Assembly (NCBI RefSeq): GCF_036320965.1
Contig: NC_092257.1
Location: 18,491,413-18,555,412 of the forward strand
Origin: Panulirus ornatus
Lineage: Eukaryota; Arthropoda; Malacostraca; Decapoda; Palinuridae
DNA: 64,000 nt
Direction of reading: 5' to 3'
The translations under genes were made by a program, and so were the position numbers. Positions 1-11,099 of this stretch are shown here, one piece after another. The notes below the pieces were generated by a model. The model did not search any database. It saw nothing but the letters and a program-made list of their open reading frames with translations, and had not been told where the DNA came from. The first letter of the stretch is position 1; each line of letters starts with the position of its first letter.

Positions 1-30
1 TTCTTTGACCCCATATAAACTACTTTCCTT

Positions 31-77
31 CACACACACACACACACACACGCACACACACACACACCTGGCATAGG

Positions 78-142
<65 letters not shown>
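31..142. repeat. (CA)n-(GT)n inverted microsatellite pair
   Basis: A (CA)n run (31-67, one CG interruption) is followed after a short spacer by a (GT)n run (82-142) ending in GCGCGC. CCT at 67-69 and AGG at 80-82 extend the complementarity, so the two runs can form one long hairpin around a 10-nt loop. Confidence 0.95.
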
Positions 143-148
<6 letters not shown>

Positions 149-228
149 CATACATAAACAAAGACATGGTACAGATATACTACAAGGTTAAAAAGATGGG
201 GCAACACGAGTGTAAAACTCTTTCCCCG

Positions 229-229
<1 letters not shown>

Positions 230-265
<36 letters not shown>
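230..265. repeat. (CA)n microsatellite
   Basis: An uninterrupted CA run that forms the 5' border of the dispersed element copy beginning at 266. Confidence 0.95.
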
Positions 266-269
<4 letters not shown>

Positions 270-465
270 CTTCTAAAGCGTAGAAGCATCCAGCTCCACC
301 TTGATCATAAGCTCCTTTGTAAGTGATAACTAATTACTTTTATGACACTCCTCCCTCCTCCTCAGTCCCACTTATCTAACTCCTTAACGGTATAGTTTCT
401 GCTAAATGGCTGCCTGAATTCAATAAATCGTTCTTAATCTACTTATCTACTCTCCTAGCCCCCGT
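266..465 (+). mobile_element. Dispersed element, copy 1 (partner at 46041)
   Basis: About 200 bp similar by eye to 46041-46285. Shared blocks, in the same order, are ATCCAGCTC followed by CTTGATCATAAGCTC versus CTTAATCTTAAGCTC, then AACTAATTAC versus AACTAGTAAC, then CTCCTTAAC versus TACCTTAAC, then AAATGGC, ending in TCTACTTATCTAC versus TCTATCTATCTAC. Both copies start just after a (CA)n run. No coding capacity is seen. The class is unknown; a SINE-like or non-autonomous element is possible. Confidence 0.55.
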
Positions 466-836
466 TTAGGCCTGGTGCAGCTCTTTATCTACTTATCTAC
501 ATTTCCAGCCCCTGTGTTAGGCCTGGGACAGTTCTTTATCTACTTATCTACACTTCCAGCCTCTGTGTTAGGCCTAGGGCAGTTCTTTATCTACTTATCT
601 ACACCCCCAGTCCCTGTGCTAGGCCTGGGGCAGCTCTTTATCTACTTATCTACATTTCCAGCCCCTGTGTTAGGCCTGGGACAGTTCTTTATCTACTTAT
701 CTACACCCCCAGTCCCTGTGCTAGGCCTGGGGCAGCTCTTTATCTACTTATCTACATTTCCAGCCCCTGTGTTAGGCCTAGGACAGCTCTTTATCTACTC
801 ATCTACTCTCCCAGCCTCTGTGTTAGGCCTGGGGTA
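441..836. repeat. 51-bp minisatellite
   Basis: About eight copies of a 51-bp unit that starts TTCTTTATCTACTTATCTAC and ends GTTAGGCCTGGGACAG. Copy starts at 481, 532, 583 and 634 are exactly 51 apart. Because 51 is divisible by 3, a 17-residue periodic reading frame stays open, but nothing else suggests coding. The unit's TCTACTTATCTAC also forms the 3' end of the neighbouring dispersed element, so the array probably grew from that end. Confidence 0.93.
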
Positions 837-1662
837 GACCCGGCGCCCCTTGCACAAGCACCAACACGCATCACAAACAACAAACATCTCCCACACGTAT
901 TCATCACGTCAACAAACCACGTCACACAAGATGAGGCATCCGTTCTTTGCTCGTGTTATGAAGATATGAAAAACGTAGGGATGAACGGCTAGGGATAAAT
1001 AACATCCAAATTCTTCCCAATTGTCACTTTTTTTTTTATCATTACAGGAATCGGTACAAGCGGCTTCCGTCTTTATATGATTCTTTGGATTGTTCCTTTA
1101 GTCCATCTGTCGCGATTTTCTTCATCTCTGGCATCAGTTTCCATCATCAGCTACGTCTCGTGGTCTTCCTCTAGCTGCCCCTTTAACCCTATCTAGACTT
1201 ACCTTGTGGCAGTGGCTTCATCAGCTGTCTCTTATGTCATCGCAGATGGTGTCGTAAGGGCAAGCTCCACCGTCGGCCGCGCCTACAAGAATGTTCTCAT
1301 TGCCTCGAGGGTCAAAATACGATTCAATATTGGATAACTCGGGTCAGTTCCTGCTCTCCATATAGTCTCACGTAACACATATACCCTCTTGGATGTTCTC
1401 GGTCATCTATATTGGAACATTTACATAATCATGGGTTAATACAGTTACAAAATCAATAGCTATTCAGGGATTTGTCACATCTTATATATAGTCAACAGGT
1501 CTTAGTTGAAAGACAGCAATAAGTAATATCTTCATCATTTTCGAGATACTGCGCATTACTGTATCGTAAACTTGCGTTGCACCCAAAGCACGTACAGGTA
1601 TATGTTAACCCAAGCCTTGCTGACAAGCCCCGTGTTCTAGTCACCTTACAAAGTTTGGTTGT
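837..1662. other. Unassigned single-copy DNA
   Basis: AT-leaning sequence with a short T run near 1029. No repeat, RNA gene or protein similarity is recognised. Confidence 0.6.
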
Positions 1663-1778
<116 letters not shown>

Positions 1779-1908
1779 ATCGTGTCAGCCACCTCCTCCC
1801 TCACTCCTTCACTCCTTCGTGAGGAACGATCTTGTCTGGCCTCCATGAGCCAGCAGTCAACCTCCCGCCAGGATGGATGACCAAGGGTACCTGTACGAGG
1901 TCATTAGC

Positions 1909-2245
1909 CCCTTGAGGATGAGGGTACGATCCTTGAGGACGAGTTTTCGACTCGAGGACGAGGGCTCGACCCTTGAGGACGAGGGTACGACCCTTGAGGA
2001 CGAAGGTACGACCCTTGAGGCCGAGGGTTCGATCCTTGAGGACGAGTCTTCGACTCTTGAGGACGAGGGTACGATCCTTGAGGACGAGGGTTCGACCCTT
2101 AAGGTCCGGGGGTTCGACTCTTAAGGACGAGGATGCGACCCTTGAGGACGAGGGTACGACCCTTGAACACGAGGGTACGACCCTTGAGGACGAGGGTACG
2201 ATCCTTGTGGAGGAGGGTACGACCCTAGAGGAATAGGGTACGACA
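1909..2245 (+). repeat. 21-bp dispersed repeat family, block A
   Basis: About 16 diverged copies of a 21-bp unit with core GGTACGACCCTTGAG, here with GGACGAGG in place of the GCACGACG typical of other blocks. The block ends in a flank reading CAGGTATGGTGGCC, which resembles the right edges of the blocks at 3646-3975 and 55205-55733. Some units read GGTTCGATCC, which happens to resemble a Pol III B box. Confidence 0.88.
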
Positions 2246-2319
2246 CTCAGGTATGGTGGCCTTTGCTATGACCTAATCCATAAGGGTAAGGTCAAAGGCC
2301 AGGTCATCATACACAAGGG

Positions 2320-2605
2320 TTGGTCTGTCGTGCTTAAAGTCGTAACGCCGTGGTCGTGGGTCGTACCGTTGTACGCAAGCTTCAAACGCGTCGTGCACAA
2401 GGGTAGTCGTACCGTCGTGCTCAAGGTTCATACCGTCGTGTTTAAGGGCGTATCGACATTCCTCAAGGGCCGTCCCGTCGTACACAAGGATCATAAGGTC
2501 GTGCTCAAGGGTCGCACTGACTCAAGGGTCGCACTGTCGAGTTGACTGAGGGCGTGGAGAGGGAAGGAGGGGAGATCATTGTGCCGTCGTGCTCAAGGAG
2601 TTAAC
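2320..2605 (-). repeat. 21-bp dispersed repeat family, block B (inverted)
   Basis: Degenerate copies reading AAGGGTCGTACCGTCGTGCT on the plus strand, the reverse complement of blocks A and C. Blocks A and B therefore face each other across about 75 bp. Copies are badly worn; the last recognisable one is near 2585-2600. Confidence 0.8.
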
Positions 2606-3404
2606 GATGGCGCATTAGGTCGTCCGGTAAGCGACGCGCGTCCACATCTGTTGACAAATCCCTCCACTGCTGTTCACGAACTCGTGTAACTCGTAACTTC
2701 ATCATACCATCACTACTACACTTGTGTACATCACAAAGTTATTCTAAGTCTCAAGTTTTATTACCCCGACGACTGATACAGAAAACAAACTCATATATCA
2801 CATCTGCACGCATCACTGGTGAGGACATTACCAATTCACTCGGTCGCTGGCAATGTTGAGCCTTCGCGACAGTGTGAGCTGTGTAACGTTCTCGACTCCA
2901 GATGCTGGAAATTGAACACACTGTGGGCCATCACCGCAGGTACACACGGAGGATGGTTGGTTGTGTACATAAGGATGGTTGGTCTGTTAAGACATTCATT
3001 AACTTCGGCTGTATACACAAGACACCTTACAGTGCTCAGGGACACATGGTACAAGACGCCCATAAGGAGGACACAGCTTCGTACTGTACCCTGACCGGCC
3101 ATGACGTAAGCTAGGGTCCCATTCTTTACCCTGAAGGCAGAGACGACATCCTGTAGGCGCAACCAGTGGAAGGAGAACGAAACGAGGACTCTCTGGACAG
3201 AACAAAATCTCCGCCATATTGGCGACATCAATTCGAGAAAATGAGAGTGATTCTTACGGGTGACAGAAACCCGTGCCGTCTACCAGCACACTGGGGAAGA
3301 CAGAAGGTCCATCGATCACATTCCCTTCCGCACCTCATGCAGTACGTCTACCTACGTGACTACGGCCTCCTTATGCCCAGTATGGTCTTCGGGTGGTCTT
3401 CTAA
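2606..3404. other. Unassigned single-copy DNA
   Basis: Short open frames on both strands overlap one another, but none shows a recognisable domain. Confidence 0.55.
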
Positions 3405-3560
3405 CCCTACAGCTCGGGCTGGGCCTAAGCTGTTGGGTTGGGTCGTTGGTCGACCAGACAAACCGTTTGGAAGCGTTAGCTCGCAGCGCTCATGCAGCCC
3501 CGAACAGCCTGTCTGGTCTAGTAAACTTTGCAGGGGCTTGTCCAGGGCAGCCAGACTTCT
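3405..3560. mobile_element. Dispersed element E, copy 1 (partner at 4676)
   Basis: Shares CTACAGC, then GCTGTTGGGTTGGGTCGTTG, GTCGACCA and TTTGGAA in order with 4676-4755. GACCAGACA (about 3458) and TGTCTGGTC (about 3512) are inverted copies of each other, giving a fold-back core. Class unknown. Confidence 0.45.
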
Positions 3561-3645
3561 ATACCGTGCATCATCTGGTGTCTCTGATGTCAGCGGGCGA
3601 GGTGTTGAAGTCTTGGGTCCCCTTGATACCATCCCTGAACCCTTC

Positions 3646-3975
3646 AGCACGACGGTATGACCCTTGCGGACGACGGTACGACCCTCGAGCACGACGATAT
3701 GACCCTTGAGCACGACGGTACGACCCTCGAGCACGACGGTATGGCCCCCTCGAGCACGACGGTTCGACCCTCGAGCACGACGGTACGACCCTCGCGAACA
3801 CGACAGTACGACCCTCGAGAACGACGGTATGACCCTTGCGAACACGACGGTACGACCCTCGAGCACGACGGTACGACCCTCGAGAACGACGGTATGACCC
3901 TTGCGAACACGACGGTGCGACCCTCGAGCACGACGGTTTCATCCTCCTCAAGTACACAAAAGTACGACCCTTGGG
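3646..3975 (+). repeat. 21-bp dispersed repeat family, block C
   Basis: About 15 copies, unit core GGTACGACCCTCGAGCACGA, with some 22-23 bp units. The right flank reads CCCTTGGGTATGATACCCTG and is closely matched, in inverted orientation, beside the single relic copy at 44328-44352. Confidence 0.92.
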
Positions 3976-4366
3976 TATGATACCCTGACCTGTGACCTTA
4001 CGAGTGAAGATCCTCTCGCCAGTGTGAAACAGTGACCCCTGGATATGGGTAAGTCCAACGCCTGACACTACAAACCATGATGGTACCCTTGTGGAAGGCG
4101 CCTCACCTCGACCTGCTGAACGCCAGAGACATGGGTATTGTGTTACCAGGTAACTACCTATTGTATCAACAACCAGCCAACAGGAGCAACGCTGTAACGA
4201 CTTCCTGAAATTCAGACAGCCGTACCCATCGATACAGAGACCACAACCTTTTCATCTGATTAATGGTCTTGTGTGTGATGGTTGTGAGACAGACTATCCA
4301 AGGGACCATGAAGACCATGGGTACGAAGAGGTAGATCATGAGCCATACAGACATTATCCTATCTGG
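3976..4366. other. Unassigned DNA right of block C
   Basis: Contains the conserved right flank of the 21-bp family (to about 4000). Nothing is recognised beyond it. Confidence 0.5.
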
Positions 4367-4658
4367 CTATGGTACACCACACCATCTGCTGTACACCACA
4401 CCGACTGCTGTACACCACACCATCTGCTACACACTACACCATCTGCTGCATATCACACCATCTGCTGCACACCACACCATCTGCTGCACACCACACCATC
4501 TGCTGCACACCACACCATCTGTTGCACACCACACCATCCGCTGCATACCACACCATCTGCTACACACTACACCATCTGCTGCACACCACACCATCTGCTG
4601 CACACCACACCATCTGCTGCACATCACACAATCTGCTGTACACCACACCATCATACCT
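4367..4658. repeat. 19-bp minisatellite
   Basis: About 15 copies of a 19-bp unit reading CACACCATCTGCTGCACAC. The period is not a multiple of three, so all three plus frames stay open with the same shuffled peptide, which marks the open frames as repeat artefacts. Confidence 0.93.
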
Positions 4659-4675
4659 GGCATTTCCCTGGCGTA

Positions 4676-4790
4676 GACTTCGGCCGTCTACAGCCTGAGC
4701 TGCTGGGTTAGGTTGTTGGTCGACCAAACTGTTGGAAACTGGCAACCGCAGGCCTAAATAACCGGTCACGACCTGCCTCGTCTGGTACAT
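4676..4790. mobile_element. Dispersed element E, copy 2
   Basis: Counterpart of 3405-3560. Contains GCTGCTGGGTTAGGTTGTTG and a perfect 12-bp palindrome TTGGTCGACCAA at 4716-4727. Confidence 0.45.
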
Positions 4791-6112
4791 ATTATAAATA
4801 TTTATGGATGGCCTTCTTAAGTTTCCCCACCGTGCATCCTATAATGTTTATCTTAGGGCCCCCAGATGTTTCAGCCGTTTTCTAATTTCGGGCCAAACTC
4901 ATCTTTTGATGTTCTTAAGTAATGTCTTTCCCACAGAATCTTCAGTGCTTGTCGTGTCGATAGGGTGTCATTTTGGCGGTGTAAGCTGGGGGGCGACGCC
5001 CTCTAAAGTTACCCAAGTGTAAAAGATGACGTGCTAGTCCAATCAACTTGCCAGGGTAACTGGCACAAATCCTCATCTACGCTCCAGACGGTACAGCCTC
5101 GGTGTTTCCAGCCGGTCGTTTCAGTCGCCTACTACGACACGTAGAAAACGCGAGGGCAGTATCTTCTCCCTACCTTATCTGCAGTAAATACAAACCCTTA
5201 AGGCTCGTTCTCTTTGACTCATCATACATCATGGAATTACAGAGAAAAAATCCCCTACAAGTTATATTGAGTCAAGACCTTTATTTACCAAATAAGAGTA
5301 TCTTCATTGACGTATAATATCCATCTATCAGTTGTATATCATACAGTCATCATCCTTATTTGTATCTATTTCGTTTTATCTTCTTTTTCATGAGACTAGA
5401 TTAAGTTTCTTGATAAGGCTACGTCTGTCGAGAATACAATTTTACCATACCCGGTACCACTCCCTCCGTCATAAGACTCCCTCTTTACCTCATCACATAA
5501 CAGACGGGCCGTCTTCCCCCAGCGCGGCGTACCGCAGGACACAGCGTTCGCCCATTAGTTTTCCCTCCAACCCTAGGCACCTCCCGTGTAGCCAACACTA
5601 CCCTGACACATAACCAGGGACGCCGCCCCGCTCATCCCTCACTGCCGGGGCAGCACCCACACCACCACATTTACAATGCATATCTTAATTTCTCTCAGAG
5701 GAGGTTCTTTCATTCCGCCCTGGACCCTATGAGAGACTGAATGACCCTAGTGCATCGCTCTTGAGCACTCATCTCACCCTCTTAAGGTCTTACGTTTTCT
5801 AAGAAATATGATTTAATTTCTCTCTCAAGATCTTGAACACCTAGACTACAAAGCACACCCTCCCGCACCCTTCAGGATATCACCTGAGGGCGGTGGGTGA
5901 TGGTCGAAGGTCGAGGTTGCAGTCGCCCACGAACCCCCCATCATCCCCCTAACCCATCGGTAGACTCCCTCCTCCCTTCCCTCATTTCTTTATCGCTGCT
6001 GCAGCTGACAGGGAGGCACCGCCCTCACCTCTGCCCTCAACAACCATACTGCCTTGGGTATGGCGGGACTTTGTGCATAGCCGCCGCCTCCTCCCACACC
6101 ACCTGGCTCCTC
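4791..6112. other. Unassigned single-copy DNA
   Basis: No tandem structure, RNA gene or protein similarity is seen. A pyrimidine-rich stretch lies at 5930-6000. Confidence 0.55.
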
Positions 6113-6553
6113 CTACAGGTAAAGGTGCCCACTCTACATATACAGGTGCCCACTCTACAGGTACAGGTGCCCACTCTGCAGGTATAGGTGTCCACTCTAC
6201 AGGTATAGGTGCCCACTCTACAGGTACAGGTGTCCACTCTACAGGTAAAGGTGCCCACTCTACATATACAGATGCCCACTCTACAGGTACAGGTGTCCAC
6301 TTTACAGATACAGGTGTCCACTCTACAGGTACAGGTGCCCACTCTACAGGTATAGGTGCCCACTCTACAGATACAGGTGCCCACTCTACAGGTACAGGTG
6401 CCCACTCTACAGATACAGGTGCCCACTCTACAGGTATAGGTGCCCACTCTACAGATACAGGTGCCCACTCTACAGGTACAGGTGTCCACTCTACAGGTAC
6501 AGGTGCCCACTCTACAGCTACAGGTGCCCACTCTACAGGTACAGGTGTCTACA
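6113..6553. repeat. 21-bp minisatellite, unrelated to the 21-bp dispersed family
   Basis: About 21 copies of a 21-bp unit built from GGTGCCCACTC and TACAGGTACA, with GTACA/GTATA/ATACA variants. Long open frames on both strands (7-residue periodicity) follow from a stop-free unit divisible by three. Confidence 0.93.
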
Positions 6554-6892
6554 CATACGTCTACAGTGACTGCCAATCATACACCTCTAATCCACAGTAT
6601 ACACAGATCATGTACTGTATATATCACCAATGATATAACCTCTGAACAGGATCTATGATAACAACATGACACGCACAGTACCAATAGAATAACAGGAACA
6701 TCAACAGTGAACACACGTCTTGTTCTTCCCGCTACCCTTGTATAAGCTGTTACAACCAGCTCCTGTACAACAGATACAGTGACAGTCTGTTATATGAAAT
6801 ACTCTATAAAGCATTACGTTCATCCTTTGTGTTTTATTTATTGATTATCCGTTTATAATCTGATAATAGAAAGAAAAAAACGGGGTAATGAT

Positions 6893-7155
6893 GCGCAACA
6901 GAGCGAGGCGAAAAAGCCATCCTTAACACTTAAGCGATCATAACAGAGCGAGGAGACTGTCCGCAACCAACAGGAAAGCGACCACAACAGAAAAAGCAAC
7001 AGAGAGAGGAGAGTGTCGGTCGGTAACAGGTAGGCGACCACAACAGAGCGAAGAAAGATGCCGTCGCTAACGAGTAAAGCGACCACAACAGGGCAAGGAA
7101 AGTGGCTTTCTGCTAAAGGCAAAGCGACCGCAACGGACGAGGGAAAAAGAGCCAC
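6893..7155. repeat. Degenerate 45-bp tandem repeat
   Basis: The block AGCGACCACAACAGAGCGAGG recurs in varied form at about 6933, 6977, 7033, 7078 and 7123. Spacing is 44-45 bp except for one interval enlarged by about 12 bp. Confidence 0.75.
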
Positions 7156-7795
7156 CAAACACCTTGATGAAAACGGGTGGAAAAACAACAGAGCACGAGG
7201 AGACGAGCAGCGAGTGGTCATCTACTAAGACAGTAAAGGTGTTCGCCTCACACTGGTACGTACAATATAACGTCAGCGCTAACATGTCGATAGTACTGTT
7301 CCATTTTCTTTTCTTTCGTGATTGTTAGCCGTTTCCCGCGTTCGCTAGGTAGCGCTAGGAACAGACGAAAAAAAAAAAAAGGGTCCACATTAGCAGACAT
7401 CTATTCGCTAGCTGTCATGTGTAATGCACAGAAACCAAAGCCCACTATCCACAGCCAGACCCCACAGGTCTATCCGTGATTTCCTAAGGCTTGCCTGATA
7501 TTCTCTGGTTCAGGTTATTTACCGCACGTCGCCCCCTGTATACCACATCGCTCCAATTCACTTTATCCCTTACACGCTTTTCATCTACCATCTCATACCT
7601 TGATCAGTCTAAACCAACACATAATCTAGCACCAGATTTGACACCAAATGAGCCACAGAAATATGTAAATACTGACTGTGAGGTAATAATAGTTTGTGAT
7701 TCAGACTGAGGTTTCTAACTAAGCCACAACCACCATGTCCATTTGTAACTTGTGTGGGACATTTACAAACATAAAAGCAAGGAAGACTCTGAACC
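7156..7795. other. Unassigned single-copy DNA
   Basis: An A13 run lies near 7368-7380. Otherwise nothing is recognised. Confidence 0.55.
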
Positions 7796-8012
7796 CCCGT
7801 CCCACAACTTCAGCTTCCAGGATCCCCACTTCGGCTCCTCCTTCTTCTTAGGATCACTCTATCACAACTCCACTCTCCTGCGAACTCCCTATCACAACCC
7901 CGCTTTCCTGGGACCCCCCCACCACAATATCATCTTCCACGGATCCCCTACCACAAACACATCTTCATTAGACTCCAACCAGAATCCTACCGTCCTTGGA
8001 CACTCTCACCAA
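7796..8012. repeat. Degenerate 30-bp tandem repeat
   Basis: About seven worn copies on the pattern TATCACAAC..CT..TCCTGGGA..CCC, for example at 7859-7888 and 7889-7918. Confidence 0.65.
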
Positions 8013-8099
8013 CCATCCTAAGACCCTCTTCGGCACCACACCAACCACAACACCCACCATCAGCCCTCCTATCCTCCCACGAAATTTCGGGTAGTTTAG

Positions 8100-8545
8100 T
8101 CATAAAATCTTCATTTATCTTGATACACACATACAGAGTATTTCGGTGATAGTACGGGCGGAGGGTACATGGCTAGGGGTGGGTGGAGGTAAGCAGAGAA
8201 CGTACAGTAGGTACACTGATACAGTATATTGATACAGTACATTGATACAGGAGTGTAACAGGTGGGGCCCGCGTGGGCCCAGAGACATAGAGGGTCCTTG
8301 TACCGTTAGAAAGGGATGAACATCATTAACACCATTAGTACAATGGGAGGTAACAATGGGATGTACATATAGTCAATATCAGGGTTAGTGCAAGTACAAT
8401 CATTACAGCGGAGAGCTAATACCATTCACATATTAGGCGTACCATGTACAAGGTGAAATTGCACTGGTAATGATTTAGCCGAGTTTCAGAGGGAGGTTTA
8501 AGGTACGTTTGATACAACGTGCGTCATCTACAGGGTACAGAGGGA
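8100..8545 (-). mobile_element. Dispersed element F, inverted copy (partner at 19850)
   Basis: The reverse complement aligns by eye over about 400 bp with 19850-20280. Shared landmarks include TTAATGATGTTCATCCCTTT, GGACCCTCT, CTGTACGTTC and CCCCTAGCCATGTACCC. A (CA)n run at 8581-8634 lies next to one end, as a (GA)n run does next to the corresponding end of the partner. No coding capacity seen. Confidence 0.75.
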
Positions 8546-8578
8546 TAATCTAGACCTCCTTTGTCCCAGACTTAAAAT

Positions 8579-8580
<2 letters not shown>

Positions 8581-8634
<54 letters not shown>
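8581..8634. repeat. (CA)n microsatellite
   Basis: A pure AC run of 54 bp beside dispersed element F. Confidence 0.96.
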
Positions 8635-8636
<2 letters not shown>

Positions 8637-9206
8637 GAACACCACCCTGACGGAGAGGCACGTCTCCTGCTGTTGCTAACACCGACCGACGCTCCGTCTG
8701 GAAGGGAACTGTGTACGAGATTGATCGACAACACACACCCGTCCATCGTGATACCCTAACACTCATCTAAATACTTCACCTTCCATCGATTTGCGAGGCC
8801 TCACGTCTGCCACACACATCTCGGCCTGGGAATGAGCGGCACTCCTGCAGCGCCTTTGTTCACATGGGGGCAGCTATTTCAAAGCCCCTTTTACGTCTTT
8901 CAACTGGTTCACATGGAAGCTATAAGTGAACCTCAGAGGCAACAGGTATTAATCTTGGCGAAATGTTTATTCTGATCACCTCCACATCGTGTTCCATCCG
9001 CTGGGCTCACTCTAAGTTAACATGTGGCTCAATTCTGTCTTATCTGACCTCGCTTCCGTAAGCGTCAGAAACAAGTACGATGATTAACTATGTCTCGGGT
9101 CGTGATCATATATACATACACACCTGGCGGCGTCTAAGTGATCATATGTGTAGGTGTGATGAATATATTTTTTTTGCAAGATGTGATGTGTATGATCAGG
9201 TACTGC
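8635..9206. other. Unassigned single-copy DNA
   Basis: No recognised feature between the microsatellite and the 30-bp array. Confidence 0.55.
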
Positions 9207-9210
9207 TGTG

Positions 9211-9670
9211 GCCATCAGTACCAACACTACGATAGGTGTGGCCACCAGCACCTATACTGTGGTAGGTGTGGCCAGTATCGCCAACACTGTGGTAGGTGTG
9301 GCCAGCACCACCAACACTTGGGTAGGTGTGGCCAGCACCACCAACACTGAGGTAGGTGTGGCCAGCACCACCAACACTGTGGTAGGTGTGGCCAGCAACA
9401 CCAACACTTGGGTACGTGTGGTCAGCACCGCCAACACTTAGGTAGGTGTGGCCAGCACCACCAACACTGTGGTAGGTGTGGCCAATATCATCAACACTGT
9501 GGTAGGTGTGGCCAGCACCACCAACACTGTGGTAGGTGTGGCCAATATCATCAACACTGTGGTAGGTGTGGCCAGCACCACCAACACTTGGGTAGGTGTG
9601 GCCAGCACCGCCAACACTTGGGTAGGTGTGGCCACCACCGCCAACACTTGGGTAGGTGTGGCCAGCACCA
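9211..9670. repeat. 30-bp minisatellite with partial 60-bp higher order
   Basis: About 15 copies of a 30-bp unit starting GCCAGCACCACC and ending CTGTGGTAGGTGTG. In the middle (about 9451-9570), GCCAGCACCACC and GCCAATATCATC units alternate, giving a local 60-bp higher-order period. Confidence 0.95.
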
Positions 9671-9821
9671 CCACTGGCAGCCCAGCAGATGGCACCGTGA
9701 GGCGGCCCACCCGCCCGGGGTAACTTGGTTAGGGAAGTCTCGGGTTCCTGAGCAGTGCATTTCACTTTTCACCTGCTCCAGGAGAGCGAGAGGGAGGATG
9801 GCAGGACGTGGAGGAGGAAGA

Positions 9822-9887
9822 GAGAGGAAGAAGAAGAAGAAGAAGAAGAAGAAGAAGAAGAAGAAGAAGAAGAAGAAGAAGAAGAAA
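9822..9887. repeat. (GAA)n microsatellite
   Basis: A purine-only GAA/AAG tract within a longer purine-rich stretch from about 9780. Confidence 0.95.
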
Positions 9888-9938
9888 GCAGAAGAAGACG
9901 ATATAACGTAGACTGACGAGAAATGAGGGTAAACTTGT

Positions 9939-10001
9939 CTAGGCCAGACAAGTTACGTTGGCTTGGCTGTCACCAGGTGCAGAGTGGCCGGTCTGGCCTA
10001 G
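9939..10001. repeat. 11-bp perfect inverted repeat
   Basis: CTAGGCCAGAC at 9939-9949 and GTCTGGCCTAG at 9991-10001 are exact reverse complements around a 41-nt loop. The arms resemble the inverted arms of element E copy 1, so this may be a related fold-back relic. Confidence 0.6.
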
Positions 10002-10139
10002 TGTTCCCTTGGTGGAAATATAACAAATAACTTGCCAAGTTCTCGTCAGGGGAACGTGGGTCGTATGTCTTGCCTCCCAAAGATGTGGAACGTAAGTAAA
10101 ATGTAGCAACGTTCGTGGCGGCTACACCTCACACCCACC

Positions 10140-10620
10140 ACTAAGGTGAACGTGAGGTGGTGGACATAATCCGTTCCTTGAGAAAAAATAGGGACACCCT
10201 ACTGAGGTGAACGTGAGGTGGTGGACATGACCCGTTCCTTGAGAAGAAGCAGGGGCGCCCTGCTGAGGTGAACGTGAGATGGTGGACATGATCTGTTCCT
10301 TGAGAAGAAGTAGGGACGCCCTGCTGAGGTGAACGTGAGGTGGTGGACATGATCCGTTCCTTGAGAAGAAGTAGGGACGCCCTACTGAGGTGAACATAAG
10401 GTGATGGACATGATCTGTTCTCTGAGGAGCAAGAGGTAAGCCCTGCTGAGGTGAACATGAGCTGATGGTCATGATATGTTCCCCGAGGAGCAAGAGGGAC
10501 GCCCTGCTGAGGTGAAGATGAGCTGATGGTCATGATCTGTTCTCTGAGGAGCAAGAGGGACGCCCTACTAAGGTGAATATGAGGTGATGGGGATGATCTA
10601 ATCCTTGAGAGACACAGGGC
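10140..10620. repeat. 61-bp minisatellite
   Basis: Eight copies. The landmark GAGGTGAACGTGAGG recurs at 10143, 10204, 10265, 10326, 10387, 10448, 10509 and 10570, all exactly 61 apart. The last three or four copies are a distinct subtype (GAGGAGCAAGAGG). Confidence 0.93.
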
Positions 10621-10639
10621 CATGGGGGCTGTGAGGTCC

Positions 10640-11099
10640 ATCATATAACAGGAATCAAAACACTGATACGAATCTTCTGGGGATAATTGCTATCATTATC
10701 TCGTCCTCTGATCTCCTTGATGATAATCACGCCCTTCATTATCTCCCCCTGTTCGTTCCCTTTCACTCACCACATCTCGAAGACGTCTAGTGTCTCTCTG
10801 CGTGTGTTTTCCCTAGTTTCGCTTTCTCTTCGCCCTGTCTTTTGTCTTTTGTTATCAGCTCTATAGTTCGAGGCTCAGACGATCGTAGTTTGTTTTAACC
10901 CGAGTCAAAATTATCATCCATCCCCCCCAACCCGCCTCCTCTTCCCCTCCTTGTTTACGCTCAGCCTCTTACCAACACTCGTACCTTTAATTCGAAGCTT
11001 ATTTTCTCTGAGCGTTTTCTTCTTTTTTTTTTTTTTCTATATTCCCGTCTCTTAACTCGTCAATATGAGCCTCAGGGATTCTGTGAGGTTGGTGAATAC
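10640..11099. other. Unassigned pyrimidine-rich DNA
   Basis: Contains a T-rich run near 11023-11037. No repeat unit or coding signal recognised. Confidence 0.5.

Noticed and set aside
2020..2125. Pol III B-box-like GGTTCGATCC / GGTTCGACTC within 21-bp block A, possible tRNA gene or SINE
   Set aside because: No A box, cloverleaf arms or terminator at tRNA distances. The matches are point variants of the 21-bp unit.
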